A stretch of DNA of 64,000 nucleotides from the NCBI RefSeq assembly GCF_000150275.1, contig NW_002060944.1, positions 2,270,152-2,334,151 of the forward strand. Direction: 5' to 3'. Each line of letters starts with the position of its first letter. Position 1 is the first letter of the stretch. This document shows positions 29,990 through 40,921 of this stretch, in pieces. The notes below the pieces were generated by a model. The model searched no databases, was not told where the DNA came from, and saw only the letters and a program-made list of their open reading frames with translations. The position numbers and the translations under genes are program-made. Source of the stretch: Trichoplax adhaerens. Its lineage: Eukaryota > Placozoa > Uniplacotomia > Trichoplacea > Trichoplacidae.

Positions 29990-32562
29990 TTAATATTTAT
30001 ATCTGATGACGGCGGAGTAGTGAATTAAGGCACCACAAGCTACGAAGGTATGCCAAATTGCATGAGCAAAGGGTATCCGACCATCGCATTTAAAAAACAG
30101 AATTCCCATTACATAAATACCTCCACCAGCAGTAAGTTCCCAAGCGCCTGAATTCTAATTTGGAACAAACAGGTATCGTAAATATAGAAATTCACATAGG
30201 AGTAACTAACCGAAATTACATACTGAGAATTACTATATGACTTGTAGTAACGATGATACGGTAATCATATCGAGTTAGAATTTATGATTTTTAATTCAAA
30301 TCGGTAATAAATCTTACTTGATTTGCATACAAAATAGGAATGGAAGGGACAACTCCAAGAATTACGTACAGTAATGTCTCAAGCAGCTTGTATCTGTGAA
30401 GTTTAAATATCAAAATAAGGCAGGAAGTTACAAAGTTTATAACACTGCTACAAAGATTCATGGCAGCACTATTTGCTTAAACTATACATCATTTATTGCT
30501 GGTTCGCTTCAATCAGCAGGATGTAGACATAGAATTAATATACAGAATTACAGTGCACTATGATACGATTTTATGGATTATACCTATCTAAAAATAAGTA
30601 CGTAAACGTAATTCCAAGCATGGCCATAAGCCAAATGCAAACCAACCACTTCATCACATATGTATTACTCAAGGTTTCAGTTAATACAAACCTAAACGAG
30701 TGATTAAAAATCTCACCATAACCTAGATTTACTGACAGAATTATGGAAGCTGGCCTTAGAAATCGCATATCAATCATCTTACCAGGGCATGAAGCATGAT
30801 GCTATAAAAGTAAATATCGTCGATCGGTCCCAGAAATGCAAGAACCGCGATATCATGCTAAAATAAATATGCATAATCTATTAGTCGGATAAATTTCGTT
30901 CAAATGATATAACCTAATAAAAACATAGTAAGAGTAAATGCAATAAATTCGTTTAGTTAGAATAGGCTACCTATTGTTCCCAAAGATTAACGAGGAGATA
31001 TGAAAGCTAGTCGAAGTAGAAAAAAGTAAGATAAGGGCCATTCCATACCACCATGCAATCCAATATTGGTTCTGAGTAGTACTTAATGTTAGCATTTTTA
31101 AGAGGGCATAAATAGCTGGTATTATCCACACCTGAAAATATTTCGAAGTCATAACATTTTTTAAGTTAAAAAATACTATACAATCACTAAGGTAATATTT
31201 GCGTTATTTTAGCGAAGCAAGCGTTCAGGGCTTAGACATATATATGTATTCCCAATTTTGCAAGCCTATTAGTAAATGGAGAAAATGAAATTTCCGCAGT
31301 AGAGCAGTTCTAGTAGTAAAGGCAATAGTATTAAAATCAACTGTAGCACTATGTGTACAATCGTATATTTTACAATTAATTTCCAGAACGTCTTGAATCA
31401 AAGCAAATAACTCCGAAACGAAAGATATTTTGAGGATAGCTATTGTGCGTGTATTTCCTAGAGATGAGATATAGGTACTACGAATTTAATTTTGATAATG
31501 ACACCTGATGCAGGAACCATAGGCACTCCGACTATAGCTGTTAGAACTCATTAATTTACTTGGACAGTAACTCAAATACCAGGCTATCGTTCGGGATAAA
31601 GGTTTTGTTTTATTCAATTTAACAAGTACAGTACAGTAACGATATTTAGTAGGACGATGATCAGATGTTAGTAATATTGTTTATTAACGCAGCGCCTGAT
31701 GAGTGATGACTACTGCTAAGAATTATAACGAACTGAATAACGATTGAGTAACAACTCAACAGTAGATTAAAAGAGTTTAACTGAACAGTCCAAAGGTCTG
31801 CAACATCTGATGAACTATGTCCCATTCCCGTTCCATCACATCGTATTATTTTCACTTCACTTCCCGTCCCATTTAAACGGTCTAGATAAGATGCGCAGTG
31901 TACGAGCATAGTTTACAGTCAATTTACAATTTGTACACTATTGTGCAGTACGGTAATTTCACTAATTTTCATTAGGATGTCGAGAGGGGATTCACTAACT
32001 ATGGCAGTATGATAATCTATTATGAATCTGGAATAGTAATTATATGTTATATAACTTTAACAGCAGGTCTAACATATCCCAAATAACTAATTACTGTATG
32101 CCTTTAAAAGTCATAATCTGCAAGAGGTTCATATGGCCGACTTTTTTCCAAATGCAGGATGCGTAAAGTAGGTACACTACCAGAGTTTCGCAATACTGTA
32201 CTGTATGTCATGATCACATTTCATGACAATACTCGTAATATTTTATCACCCTCGGGTATTACAGCATTAGCTTTAACTTAAACTCACACAAAAATCCCGT
32301 TTTAAGAACAAGAGGCCTATTATAATTATCGTCTGGTTTAATAGGATCAGTATCGCATTAAATAAAATTATTATTTTCACGACACTATAATGTGATTCTA
32401 GCAAAATGCTCATACAGTAGTAATCTAAATTACAGATTCCGAACGCTGACTTACCCCATGCGTTAGAATGTTTGCTGTCTGTTCGATAGTTGTTGCTTGG
32501 TAGTGACACTGGCATCCAGTAACAGGAGCATTCATGAAACGTAACCTACAATAAGTTTCCAT
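29990..32562 (-). CDS. MMD: MMD-type PAQR seven-helix membrane protein
   Basis: Monocyte-to-macrophage differentiation factor family (PAQR10/PAQR11, haemolysin III superfamily); in animals these act in Golgi or lysosomal membranes. Six exons in transcript order: 32455-32562, 30971-31131, 30783-30857, 30584-30691, 30318-30393, 29990-30154; 230 residues (human MMD 238). The N-terminus [11 protein letters not shown] mirrors human RFMNHRAPANG, and the family block around [10 protein letters not shown] leads into helix 1. Signature metal-site motifs are present: STSFHISS after helix 2, [17 protein letters not shown] for the conserved Asp/Ser helix, and [15 protein letters not shown] for the C-terminal His pair. 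Phases agree at all five introns. It shares a divergent 5' region with BABAM1. MMD versus MMD2 cannot be separated; it probably predates that split. Confidence 0.9.
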
Positions 32563-33415
32563 TATAATTATTATTAATTGATATAGTACAAGAATATCAT
32601 TTTAAATAGCGGTGCCATCAGTGGCTCTTACTGTACCGTTATACGAATATAGTGTACCGCAGGCAGCACGTCCGATTCTTTAATTTATACCACTATTTAT
32701 AATTTAATTTACGTAAACTATTACTGTAACTTCCTCTCGATTTACAGCATAACTTTTACAGCTAATCGAGTCAATATACAGTACTTACGCATATTACGGT
32801 ATATAATAATAATTTAATTTAATTTTTAATTTATCATTATAGCGACATCGACAAGTTGCTGTGGTCCAGTTACCTTTTAACAGTTACAGTCGGTCCCATC
32901 TTACATGTACAATACAATTGTACATACACTATTTACAGTACAGTACATCTACTGTACATACACACATACAGCAGACAAGTAGGTGCTGAAATATGGATCC
33001 AATTTTTACTATAAAGAATATAATACAACTATAAATATTATTATTACTATAATTCTTAAAATGTACTTGACTTTTTACGGTATATTCAAATTTGAATTAC
33101 AGTATAGCTAATTCGCTATCATCAATGATGGATGTTAATGAAGATATTCAGCCGTAACTGTACAGTACTGTACAAGTTACATAGAATTAAGAGGTTTTCT
33201 TACCCCTACAGTACTGTACTGTATGTTACAGTACGACAGTCAACTCATCACTGTACAGTATAGCGTACAGTACTGTACAGTACTGTAATTATACTGTACA
33301 AAGGACTGATTTGGTTTTTGCAAATCAGTGAGTCTGCGCTGGATACGTTTACTATATGTATGAGACTTTAACGCAGAAGCGTGAAAGATCGAGAAGATGC
33401 AGTAAAAGAAGGACC
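32563..33415. promoter_or_regulatory. Shared divergent 5' region, PAQR / BABAM1
   Basis: 853 bp between the start codons of two head-to-head genes, so both promoters must lie here or overlap neighbouring introns. It is AT-rich at the PAQR side and holds a WGTAC cluster toward BABAM1. I see no clear TATA box. Confidence 0.55.
32925..33300. repeat. WGTAC palindromic cluster between PAQR and BABAM1
   Basis: Runs of AGTAC/TGTAC at 32935-32960, 33155-33175, 33205-33235 and 33250-33300, ending about 115 bp before the BABAM1 start codon and about 360 bp upstream of the PAQR start. More WGTAC words continue into BABAM1 intron 1 (33570-33620) and intron 2 (33815-33930). Confidence 0.85.
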
Positions 33416-35605
33416 ATGGCGGCCGATTATAAAGAGCAGACAGAGAATCCACAAGATACGAAAAAGAGAATTACATGCATGAATCAGTGGCCCGAGAATT
33501 GTCCGGAAAAAATTGTTAATACGTATAAGCTGTCTTCTGCTGTAGATAATTTAAATTACGTCTGGTTCAGCATACTGTAGTACTATGTCAAAGTACAGTA
33601 CATACTGTGCAGTACTTGACATTACTAACTAATGTACAGTACTATACTCTGTATTGAAGGAAGTATACACTACAGTAAATTATATAATGCGGTAATACTT
33701 CGTATTAGTTAAATTCGTTTTATTAATAATAATAATATAATCTGTGTAGGTTCTTTGTATGGATTTGTCCAACGAAATGAATACAACCTTTTTTAAATCT
33801 AAAGGGCAAGTACTATCGCAAGTACTGTACTTTCAGTCATCATGTTTCTATTGATGAAGTAATCCTTATTTTGATGCCTACTTAATGTCCCAGGGTCAAA
33901 TCTACTGTACTGTACGGTAGTATGCAGATCTCTGCGTATTATACCCAGTTCTCCATACAATCCTATTGTTGATACTGTAGAGTTGAATGTAGCGAATTAA
34001 TAACATTTTCTTTATTAATCTCTTAAACCGAGCGTCCACAAAATTATAGTTAAGTAATGATTCTAGCTTTCCTTTAAGCACGGTACAGGCACATTTAACG
34101 TAACGTATGTGATTTTAGCTCCAGTATGACCGCACTACAACTGGCTAAGAAGATGATAGATATTTTTGTTAATTCAAAACATATCATGAATCCATTGCAT
34201 CGTTTTGCTGTTATTGCGATGTACGATCAAGCGAATTGGGTTAGCATTTGCATAGCTAAATGAATTTAGTTACATTTATTTACTTATAAATAGCTATTTA
34301 TACGTATCTAATATGATACTGGAGTTATCTGTAATAAAAATACGGTAGTCATTTAGATAATTAATTATACTAATGTAAGTAGCGAAACTGCGCTAATAAT
34401 ATATGTACAGTAATATACGTATGTAGCATTTTCGGTGTATTCGCTATAATCTATATTTATTATCTGAAATGTAACTGTGATTACTTATTTGAAAGATGTG
34501 CGATTTCACGTCCAATCCAGAAACTATCAACTCCGTTCTCCATCATACCAAACCAGATGATGTGCATGAATTTGGTAAATAAATATAAGCCTGTACTTTA
34601 AGCACACAATCATATAGGATACCGTACGTTACTATAACGAATCTTGGTCTACAAGCTAAATTAAAGATCGCTAACTGCGGTATTATAGCTGTGCTATAGT
34701 CGCTATAAGCGTTTACATTGTATACTAGATTATCACTTTTCAGCTAAATCATTATTATGAGATTCCATTTCTATTTTAAATATTTATGATCATTCAAGAT
34801 ATGACTAGCCTTTTTCAAATCTTGTAAGTTCCTTATTTTCTATCGATGACTTTCTATATTGCAAACATTAATCATAGGTGCTATACAATTTGTGATAGGA
34901 TAAATAATTATGTAATCGATGTATTTTCTGTATTTCTGCTACATTATTATTAATAACATGCTTTAAGAGACGAAAACCTCAATATTGAAGGCGAAAATGC
35001 AGCTCCATTTTACGTAGTAAGAATCATCTTAATTTATGGTCGCTCAATATGCAAGCCCCACCTTAGTAATCAAGAAGTAAGATAGTATGCAAGATTAGTA
35101 ATAATTATTTGATATAGCATAGCTTAAAAAATACAGCGCTACTCATTCTTTCAAATTTCAGTTACTGACTTATTACGTTAGAGTCTACTTAGTAAGCTGC
35201 GCACTGTTACACATCTCTAAATGTTTAGCAAGAGCAATCGGTAATCGTTAAGTTATCCCATCTTGAAGGTATTTCAAAAGTTACTTCGAAACCATCGCTT
35301 CTTTCTGGATTTTTTATATATTCATGATATCCCAACAGAAGAAAACAATTGCCAGGTCAGATTATATAGTTATTAAGTATACGCTCTTTAATTATATTAC
35401 TTAACTACTAACATAAGGTTTTAAATTCTAATAGCTAATTTATGAAACATTGTGCAATCTGGTCAAGTCAAATTCTTACCTACTCGATGTAACCAAAAAC
35501 ACTGTGTTTCTTTTTGATAATATGGCAAAGCTGTTAGCTCACCCAATGCAGCGTTGTCTACAGGACGAGACGAATTATAACTTGCATAGAAATCTATCAA
35601 TGTAA
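33416..35605 (+). CDS. BABAM1: BRISC and BRCA1-A complex member 1 (MERIT40)
   Basis: VWA-like scaffold of the BRCA1-A and BRISC deubiquitinase complexes (K63-ubiquitin signalling at DNA damage). Eight exons: 33416-33514, 33750-33805, 34119-34239, 34496-34574, 34799-34823, 34968-35076, 35269-35355, 35435-35605; 248 residues (human 329; the missing part is the disordered human N-terminus). Diagnostic blocks: NCPEKIVLCMDLSNEM, where human has NCPEKVIICLDLSEEM; LQLAKKMIDIFVNSKH; APFYVVRIILIYGR; HRFFLDFLYIHD; and MAKLLAHPMQRC near the end, where human has MAKLLAHPLQRPC. The start ATG sits in a strong context (ACCATGG); an upstream in-frame ATG at 33356 is weaker. Intron 2 uses a GC donor, and exon 5 is only 25 nt. 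Confidence 0.92.
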
Positions 35606-36961
35606 TAAATAATCAAGTATAGCTACCTATTCCTGGATTCTTTCGGCGTTGATAATTTTACGAAATAATCTTTTCATGCCCTACATGCCTAAGCTGATGT
35701 AAAAGCTGACTATTGAAGCGATCAACTGTTGAAATTATCATTGTATTAGAAATATTGTCGAGTGTCGATACCGTATTCTATGAATCTTTGGTATAATCGT
35801 TTATCGTTAAAGTCGATAAGGTCTGAATGATTATTCGCACACCGATTAGGAAATAATGAGCACAACTGATAATAATAATACCAATAACGTAATTAAATTT
35901 TCGAAAATAAAATGATTAGAACTATGAAATAATGCTATGGTTGTAACCAATAAATTACTTAATACGCCTAAATTGTAAACTATCAAGTTTTAAACACGAA
36001 AAATGGTTATGGCTTTATCAGCTGTGCACTTCGATGATTTATATATCAATGTAGTTGCGACTAACGAGATTGTTGCAATACATACGTACTAAAACATAAT
36101 ATACGCGCATTCAATTTTCGAAAAGCTATGTCTGTTATGCTTACAAATATGTTAATTTAGCGCAAAGTACTGAATTTAGGATGATACTACTGCACTGTAC
36201 ATTGGATTCTAAGGTTTATACGCGTGTTATTGTCTGCAAGTAAAGTACTATAAATTTACTATACGCACTGTATACCATGAATACGCCTGTGAACTGAATT
36301 GTGGCCACGGCGTCATGCGAATTATCAAATATACTGTAATGAGATCTCTGAATCGCCTTTAATAAAGGACATTTGCATGCAGATCCTAATATTCAAGGTG
36401 TATCTCATTTCTGAATTAATTGCTTTTGTATACCGGTCATTATACAGTACTGTACTATACGCGTATAGAGAGGATCGCATTTCCAAAATAACGACAATCG
36501 TCGTACACAATATCTCACTTCCCAAAATTGATAGCCAAATTCACATCGCTACTTTATTTTTCATCTAAATCATATAAACAAACATTACTTGTAGAACGGA
36601 ATTTACATTATACCGTATCGACGCTTATATACTCTATGTTACTTATTACGGTAGTAAAAACTTTATTTCGAATTCAATAAGGGAATTTGATATGATTAAG
36701 TATTAGATACTGTATGAATAAGCCAAAGCGTACAATATATATTGAATGCCAAAAGCTGTTATTTGAGTCGATGAGTTTAACAACTTGAAAAACTGAGATT
36801 GAATATTTAAATGAATGTTTTTTCAAAGTATTATGCATACCATCACAACAATAAAAATGATCAGTGAAATAGCCATGATTTTCACATTTGTTGGAATGGC
36901 TTGCTTTTGAATAATTCCGAACAGTTCTTAATAGATGAAAATGAGATTATTATAAATACTC
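35606..36961. other. Convergent gap BABAM1 / HSPA5
   Basis: AT-rich 3' flanks of two convergent genes. AATAAA overlaps the BABAM1 stop (35604-35609). A single short WGTAC run occurs at about 36443-36460. The paired overlapping frames at 36299-36568 (+) and 36325-36525 (-) look like chance. Confidence 0.55.
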
Positions 36962-39606
36962 TTATAATTCATCTTTATCGCTGCTGCCGTCAGCACTTTC
37001 ACCATCACCAGCAGCATCAGCGTTTTGGCCTTGTGGTGGTGGTGGAGAATCTTTATATAGCTTTGTTGTAATTGGTTGGACAACGTCATCTAATTCCTTC
37101 TTTTTTGCTTTTAATTCTTCGGTTTCAGCATTTGGATTTGATTCTAACCATTGAATTTTATCCTCAACAGCAGCTGCGATGGTTTTCTTATCCTCATCGG
37201 ACAGCTTTCCTCCTAGCTTTTCTTTGTCGCTAATTTGATTTTTAAGCGAGTAGGCGAAGCTTTCAAGTTCATTTCTTGCTTCCACCTTTTCTTTGAGGAC
37301 TTTATCATCATCAGCAAACTTTTCAGCATCATTAATCATACGATCAATTTCATCTGGTGATAATCTGTTCTGATCGTTGGTTATAGTGATTTTTTCCTTC
37401 TTACCAGTACCTTTATCTTCAGCTGAAACTCTTAAGATGCCGTTCACATCGATTTCAAACGTAACTTCAACTTGTGGAACTCCACGTGGTGCTGGTGGAA
37501 TACCGGTAAGATCAAAATTTGCGAGTAAATGATTGTCTTTCGTCATAGCACGTTCACCCTCGTATACTTTAATGGTAACTACTTGTTGGTTATCGCTAAC
37601 GGTAGAAAAAATCTGCGATTTTTTAGTGGGTATAACAGAGTTGCGAGTTATCAACTTCGTCATTACTCCACCAACAGTTTCGATTCCAAGGGTTAAGGGA
37701 TTAACGTCAAGGAGCACAACTTCACCGGTGTTCTCCTCTCCACTTAAAACACCTCCTTGAACAGCCGCACCATAGGCAACAGCTTCATCAGGGTTGATAC
37801 CGCGACTTGGTTCTTTACCGTTGAAAAAATCTTTAACCAATTGTTGAACTTTAGGAATACGAGTGGAACCACCAACCAAAACGATTTCTTGAATTTCGCC
37901 TTTCTTTAATTCAGCATCTTCCAAGACTTTCTGTACCGGCTTTAGAGTCGAACGGAAAAGATCCATGTTCAGTTCTTCAAATCTAGCACGAGTTAAACTT
38001 TCGGAAAAGTCCTCCCCGTCCAACAATGATTCTATTTCGACTCTTGTTTGATGTTGAGAGCTAAGAGCACGCTTAGCTTTTTCAACTTCTCGGCGTAATT
38101 TCTGCACAGCGCGATTGTCTTTCTTTATATCTTTACCTTTCTTCTTTTTGTACAATTTGATGAAATATTCCATTACGCGTTGATCAAAGTCTTCACCTCC
38201 CAAATGAGTGTCACCATTTGTGGCAACTACCTCGAAAACACCATTGTCAATAGTCAATAATGATACATCAAACGTTCCCCCACCTAAATCGAAAACCAAT
38301 ATATTCTTTTCTCCCTCTTTTTTATCTAGACCGTATGCTATAGCCGCTGCGGTAGGCTCGTTGATGATTCTCATTACAGTCATACCAGTAATAGTACCGG
38401 CATCCTTGGTAGCTTGGCGCTGGGCATCGTTGAAGTAAGCAGGTACAGTAACTACGCTGTGAGTAACCTTCTTGCCCAAATAGGCTTCTGCAGTTTCCTG
38501 TGCGTTAAAAAGTCGATGAATGCACAATAATGAGTATGCTGTGGATAAATTTTTTCCAAGTCACTAAATAGCTTACTACGCAATTATGTAACGAGACTGA
38601 GCGTAATACATACAGTAGATGGCTATCAATTTACCTTCATCTTTGACAACACCATAGCGCTAATCTCTTCAGGAGCAAAAACTTTCTTATTACCTTTAAC
38701 GTCAACTTCAATGTGTGGTTTACCATTCTTACTAATCACAGCGAAGGGAAAGTACTTAATATCTTTCTGCACTGTCTTATCATTCCAATTCCGCCCAATT
38801 AATCGTTTTACGTCAAAAACAGTGTTTTCTGGATTGGATGTTAACTGATTTTTCGCAGCATCGCCAATTAAGCGTTCACCATCAGCGGTGAAAGCTACAT
38901 ATGAAGGTGTTATACGATTTCCTTGGTCATTAGCTATAATTTCTACACGGCCATTCTTAAATACTCCTACACTATATAATAAAAAACCAATTTAACCATC
39001 TTTAATTTAATTTAATAAGCAGTAAAATCGCTAATCAAGTCAAACTTAAGTTTCGTACAGCCTGTACAGAGTACAGAATATATCTACCCGGTAAGCCTGA
39101 TTAACGAAATATTACTGTATATACGCGTATACATGCAGTAATAATATATGCTGCATAAATACTAACATACTCATAAAAATCTGACTATTTTGCAAGAAAA
39201 GCGTCAATTTGCTACAATCTACAGATTAAATCAAAAACAATTACTCGTATATACAGTATATACTGTAAGGTATAGTGGGTATGACTAAATTTGTACTGTT
39301 ACTACCGTTGCTCATCCTACGATAGGAAGCAATATTTAACTGCTAACAGAAGGAGCATTCTATACAGAATCTATTAAATTACAATAATGTTATCAAAGAT
39401 TACTTTTGCCAGGCGATATTCGGATAAAATTAATTCTTTCATGTACGCACATAACAATTAGCTTGTTTTGAACCTTACCAGCTGTATGTTGTTCCTAAAT
39501 CGATACCAATAACGGTGCCAAAATTTTCTTTTTCTTCAGCTTTGCCTAGGACCAAGCCATTGAGCACGCATACAAACAGAAGAACCTGAACAAATTTATA
39601 CGACAT
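36962..39606 (-). CDS. HSPA5: ER chaperone BiP (GRP78, HSPA5)
   Basis: Hsp70 of the endoplasmic reticulum lumen: ATP-dependent folding and unfolded-protein sensing. Three exons in transcript order: 39479-39606, 38635-38971, 36962-38497; 666 residues (human 654). A signal peptide ([16 protein letters not shown]) precedes mature [20 protein letters not shown]. Hsp70 motifs are present: [21 protein letters not shown], and [15 protein letters not shown]. The substrate-binding domain follows, then a proline/glycine stretch and a terminal KDEL in SSDKDEL, which marks ER retrieval. Both introns fall in the N-terminal third and their phases agree (2, 0). The promoter carries two ERSE-type elements, so induction by ER stress is likely. 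Very well conserved and intact. Confidence 0.98.
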
Positions 39607-39781
39607 TTTTCAAATCGAAAATCTTCAACAAAGACTATATAGGCTCGATGAAGTATATTACTGTTGAATTCTACTAAATGATCACAGAAATGGTCACTTT
39701 ACTGATACACGTGGATTGAAACTTTACTACAACTCACTGATAAGGTCAAAATTTACGATTGCAACGTGAATGTAGCCGAGC

Positions 39782-39788
39782 TTAAATA
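39782..39788 (-). promoter_or_regulatory. TATA-like box of HSPA5
   Basis: TATTTAA on the minus strand, about 15 bp downstream of the nearest ERSE and about 180 bp before the ATG, a sensible position for a core promoter. Confidence 0.55.
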
Positions 39789-39802
39789 GCTGTACGAAAC
39801 AT

Positions 39803-39821
39803 CGTGGCCAATTCTGATTGG
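39803..39821 (-). promoter_or_regulatory. ER stress response element (ERSE), proximal
   Basis: Reads CCAAT-N9-CCACG on the HSPA5 strand, an exact match to the ERSE consensus used by NF-Y plus ATF6/XBP1 at animal BiP promoters. About 200 bp upstream of the start codon. Confidence 0.88.
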
Positions 39822-39837
39822 TGTAAATTGTGCATGG

Positions 39838-39856
39838 TGTGGCGTAGGGTGATTGG
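39838..39856 (-). promoter_or_regulatory. ERSE-like element, distal
   Basis: Reads CCAAT-N9-CCACA on the HSPA5 strand, one base off the ERSE consensus with correct 9-bp spacing. It lies 16 bp upstream of the proximal copy. Animal BiP promoters usually carry several ERSEs in this arrangement. Confidence 0.75.
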
Positions 39857-39869
39857 CCATCCATGTCAT

Positions 39870-39875
39870 CACGTG
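39870..39875. promoter_or_regulatory. CACGTG E-box upstream of the HSPA5 ERSEs
   Basis: Palindromic CACGTG within TCACGTGATGAC, just upstream of the two ERSEs. It could bind a bHLH-zip or bZIP factor. The position is suggestive only. Confidence 0.4.
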
Positions 39876-39904
39876 ACTAGTATCATTTCAATGTTATAAG
39901 AGGT

Positions 39905-40320
39905 GCAGTATTACTGTACTGTACAGTGTACAGTACAGTACAGCGTCTTTAATTGCGTTTTCTGTACTGTACAGTACTTTTACTAAAATATCTGATACGA
40001 AAATAATGTTGCTATACTGTACAGTACACTACTGTACACTGCACTGGATTACAGGCTAAGTTACAGCCATACAGTACTGTACTGTACTTTATAAATGAAT
40101 GACGCAAGTTTCCGTTCCGTTCAGAGATTCTATAACTGTACTGTACCGTACTAGATTTTTCTACTGTAGAAGTCCCAGTAGTAAGTACAGTGTACAGTAG
40201 AAAGTCCCTGTAATACTAAGTAACGTAGCGCGTGAATTCGGACAGCTCTGTTCTAGTTCACGTAAAGTACAGTACTGCTACGTACAGTATGTACTGTACA
40301 GTACAGTAAGTCCAGTAAAA
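39905..40320. repeat. WGTAC palindromic cluster upstream of HSPA5
   Basis: Several AGTAC/TGTAC runs (39913-39945, 39962-39978, 40015-40090, 40135-40150, 40265-40310), starting about 300 bp upstream of the HSPA5 ATG, beyond the ERSE block. Confidence 0.88.
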
Positions 40321-40921
40321 TGTTAGTCTAAACGAGTCACAAATTATATACCGGTAGTATTTCAATTCAAGAACAAAAGAACTGTTAAATGGTGTACTTT
40401 TTATTCAAGTCAAATTATACAGCATATGCTGTAATTAACCATGAGCTAAGATTAACTAAATTCATGATTAATATACTATACAACAGAGAGGCTTAGATTT
40501 TAATCATGACATGAGATGGGAATTACTTTACTTAAATTCTTATATCACTACAATATTACGACAGCTAGCTCATATTTGAATTAAACAATTCTGAAACAGT
40601 TCGTGAGTTAGTTGACGATATTAGCTTTATATAAATCGATAGTACACCGCAGCGTTCCGCAAATAGGAAAATTCTGATGCTTGACCCAACCTGAACTCGA
40701 CCGACTTGAAACTCAGCCAACCCTAACTTTTATATTGGCCATTGCGGAGCGCTGGTACATCGTACAATGACTATTAAATCGGAATAATTGTAGTCTATAC
40801 TACAGCGACTGTTTACTGTACTGTACAGTAATTGCGTGTTAGTAAAGTACAGTATGTACAAAAATGTGATAATACTTGTACACGAATTATTAATAATAAA
40901 TTTGAATGAAATTAAATGAAT

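Larger units (their letters stand above)
39607..40921. other. HSPA5 5' flank to DCAF10 3' end
   Basis: 1.3 kb. The first 270 bp holds the recognisable HSPA5 promoter elements. Next comes a WGTAC cluster (39905-40320), then plain AT-rich sequence and a short WGTAC run (40815-40860) before the DCAF10 stop codon. No coding exon seen. Confidence 0.65.

Noticed and set aside
33356-33415. Upstream in-frame ATG extending BABAM1 by 20 residues
   Set aside because: Weak start context and basic, unconserved sequence; ATG 33416 has ACCATGG. Not excluded by sequence alone.
36299-36568. 89-codon frame on the plus strand with an overlapping 66-codon frame on the minus strand
   Set aside because: Located in a convergent 3' gap, mutually overlapping, no homology, partly a WGTAC run.
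37533-38438. Plus-strand frames of 75-76 codons over HSPA5
   Set aside because: Antisense shadows of the highly conserved BiP exon.
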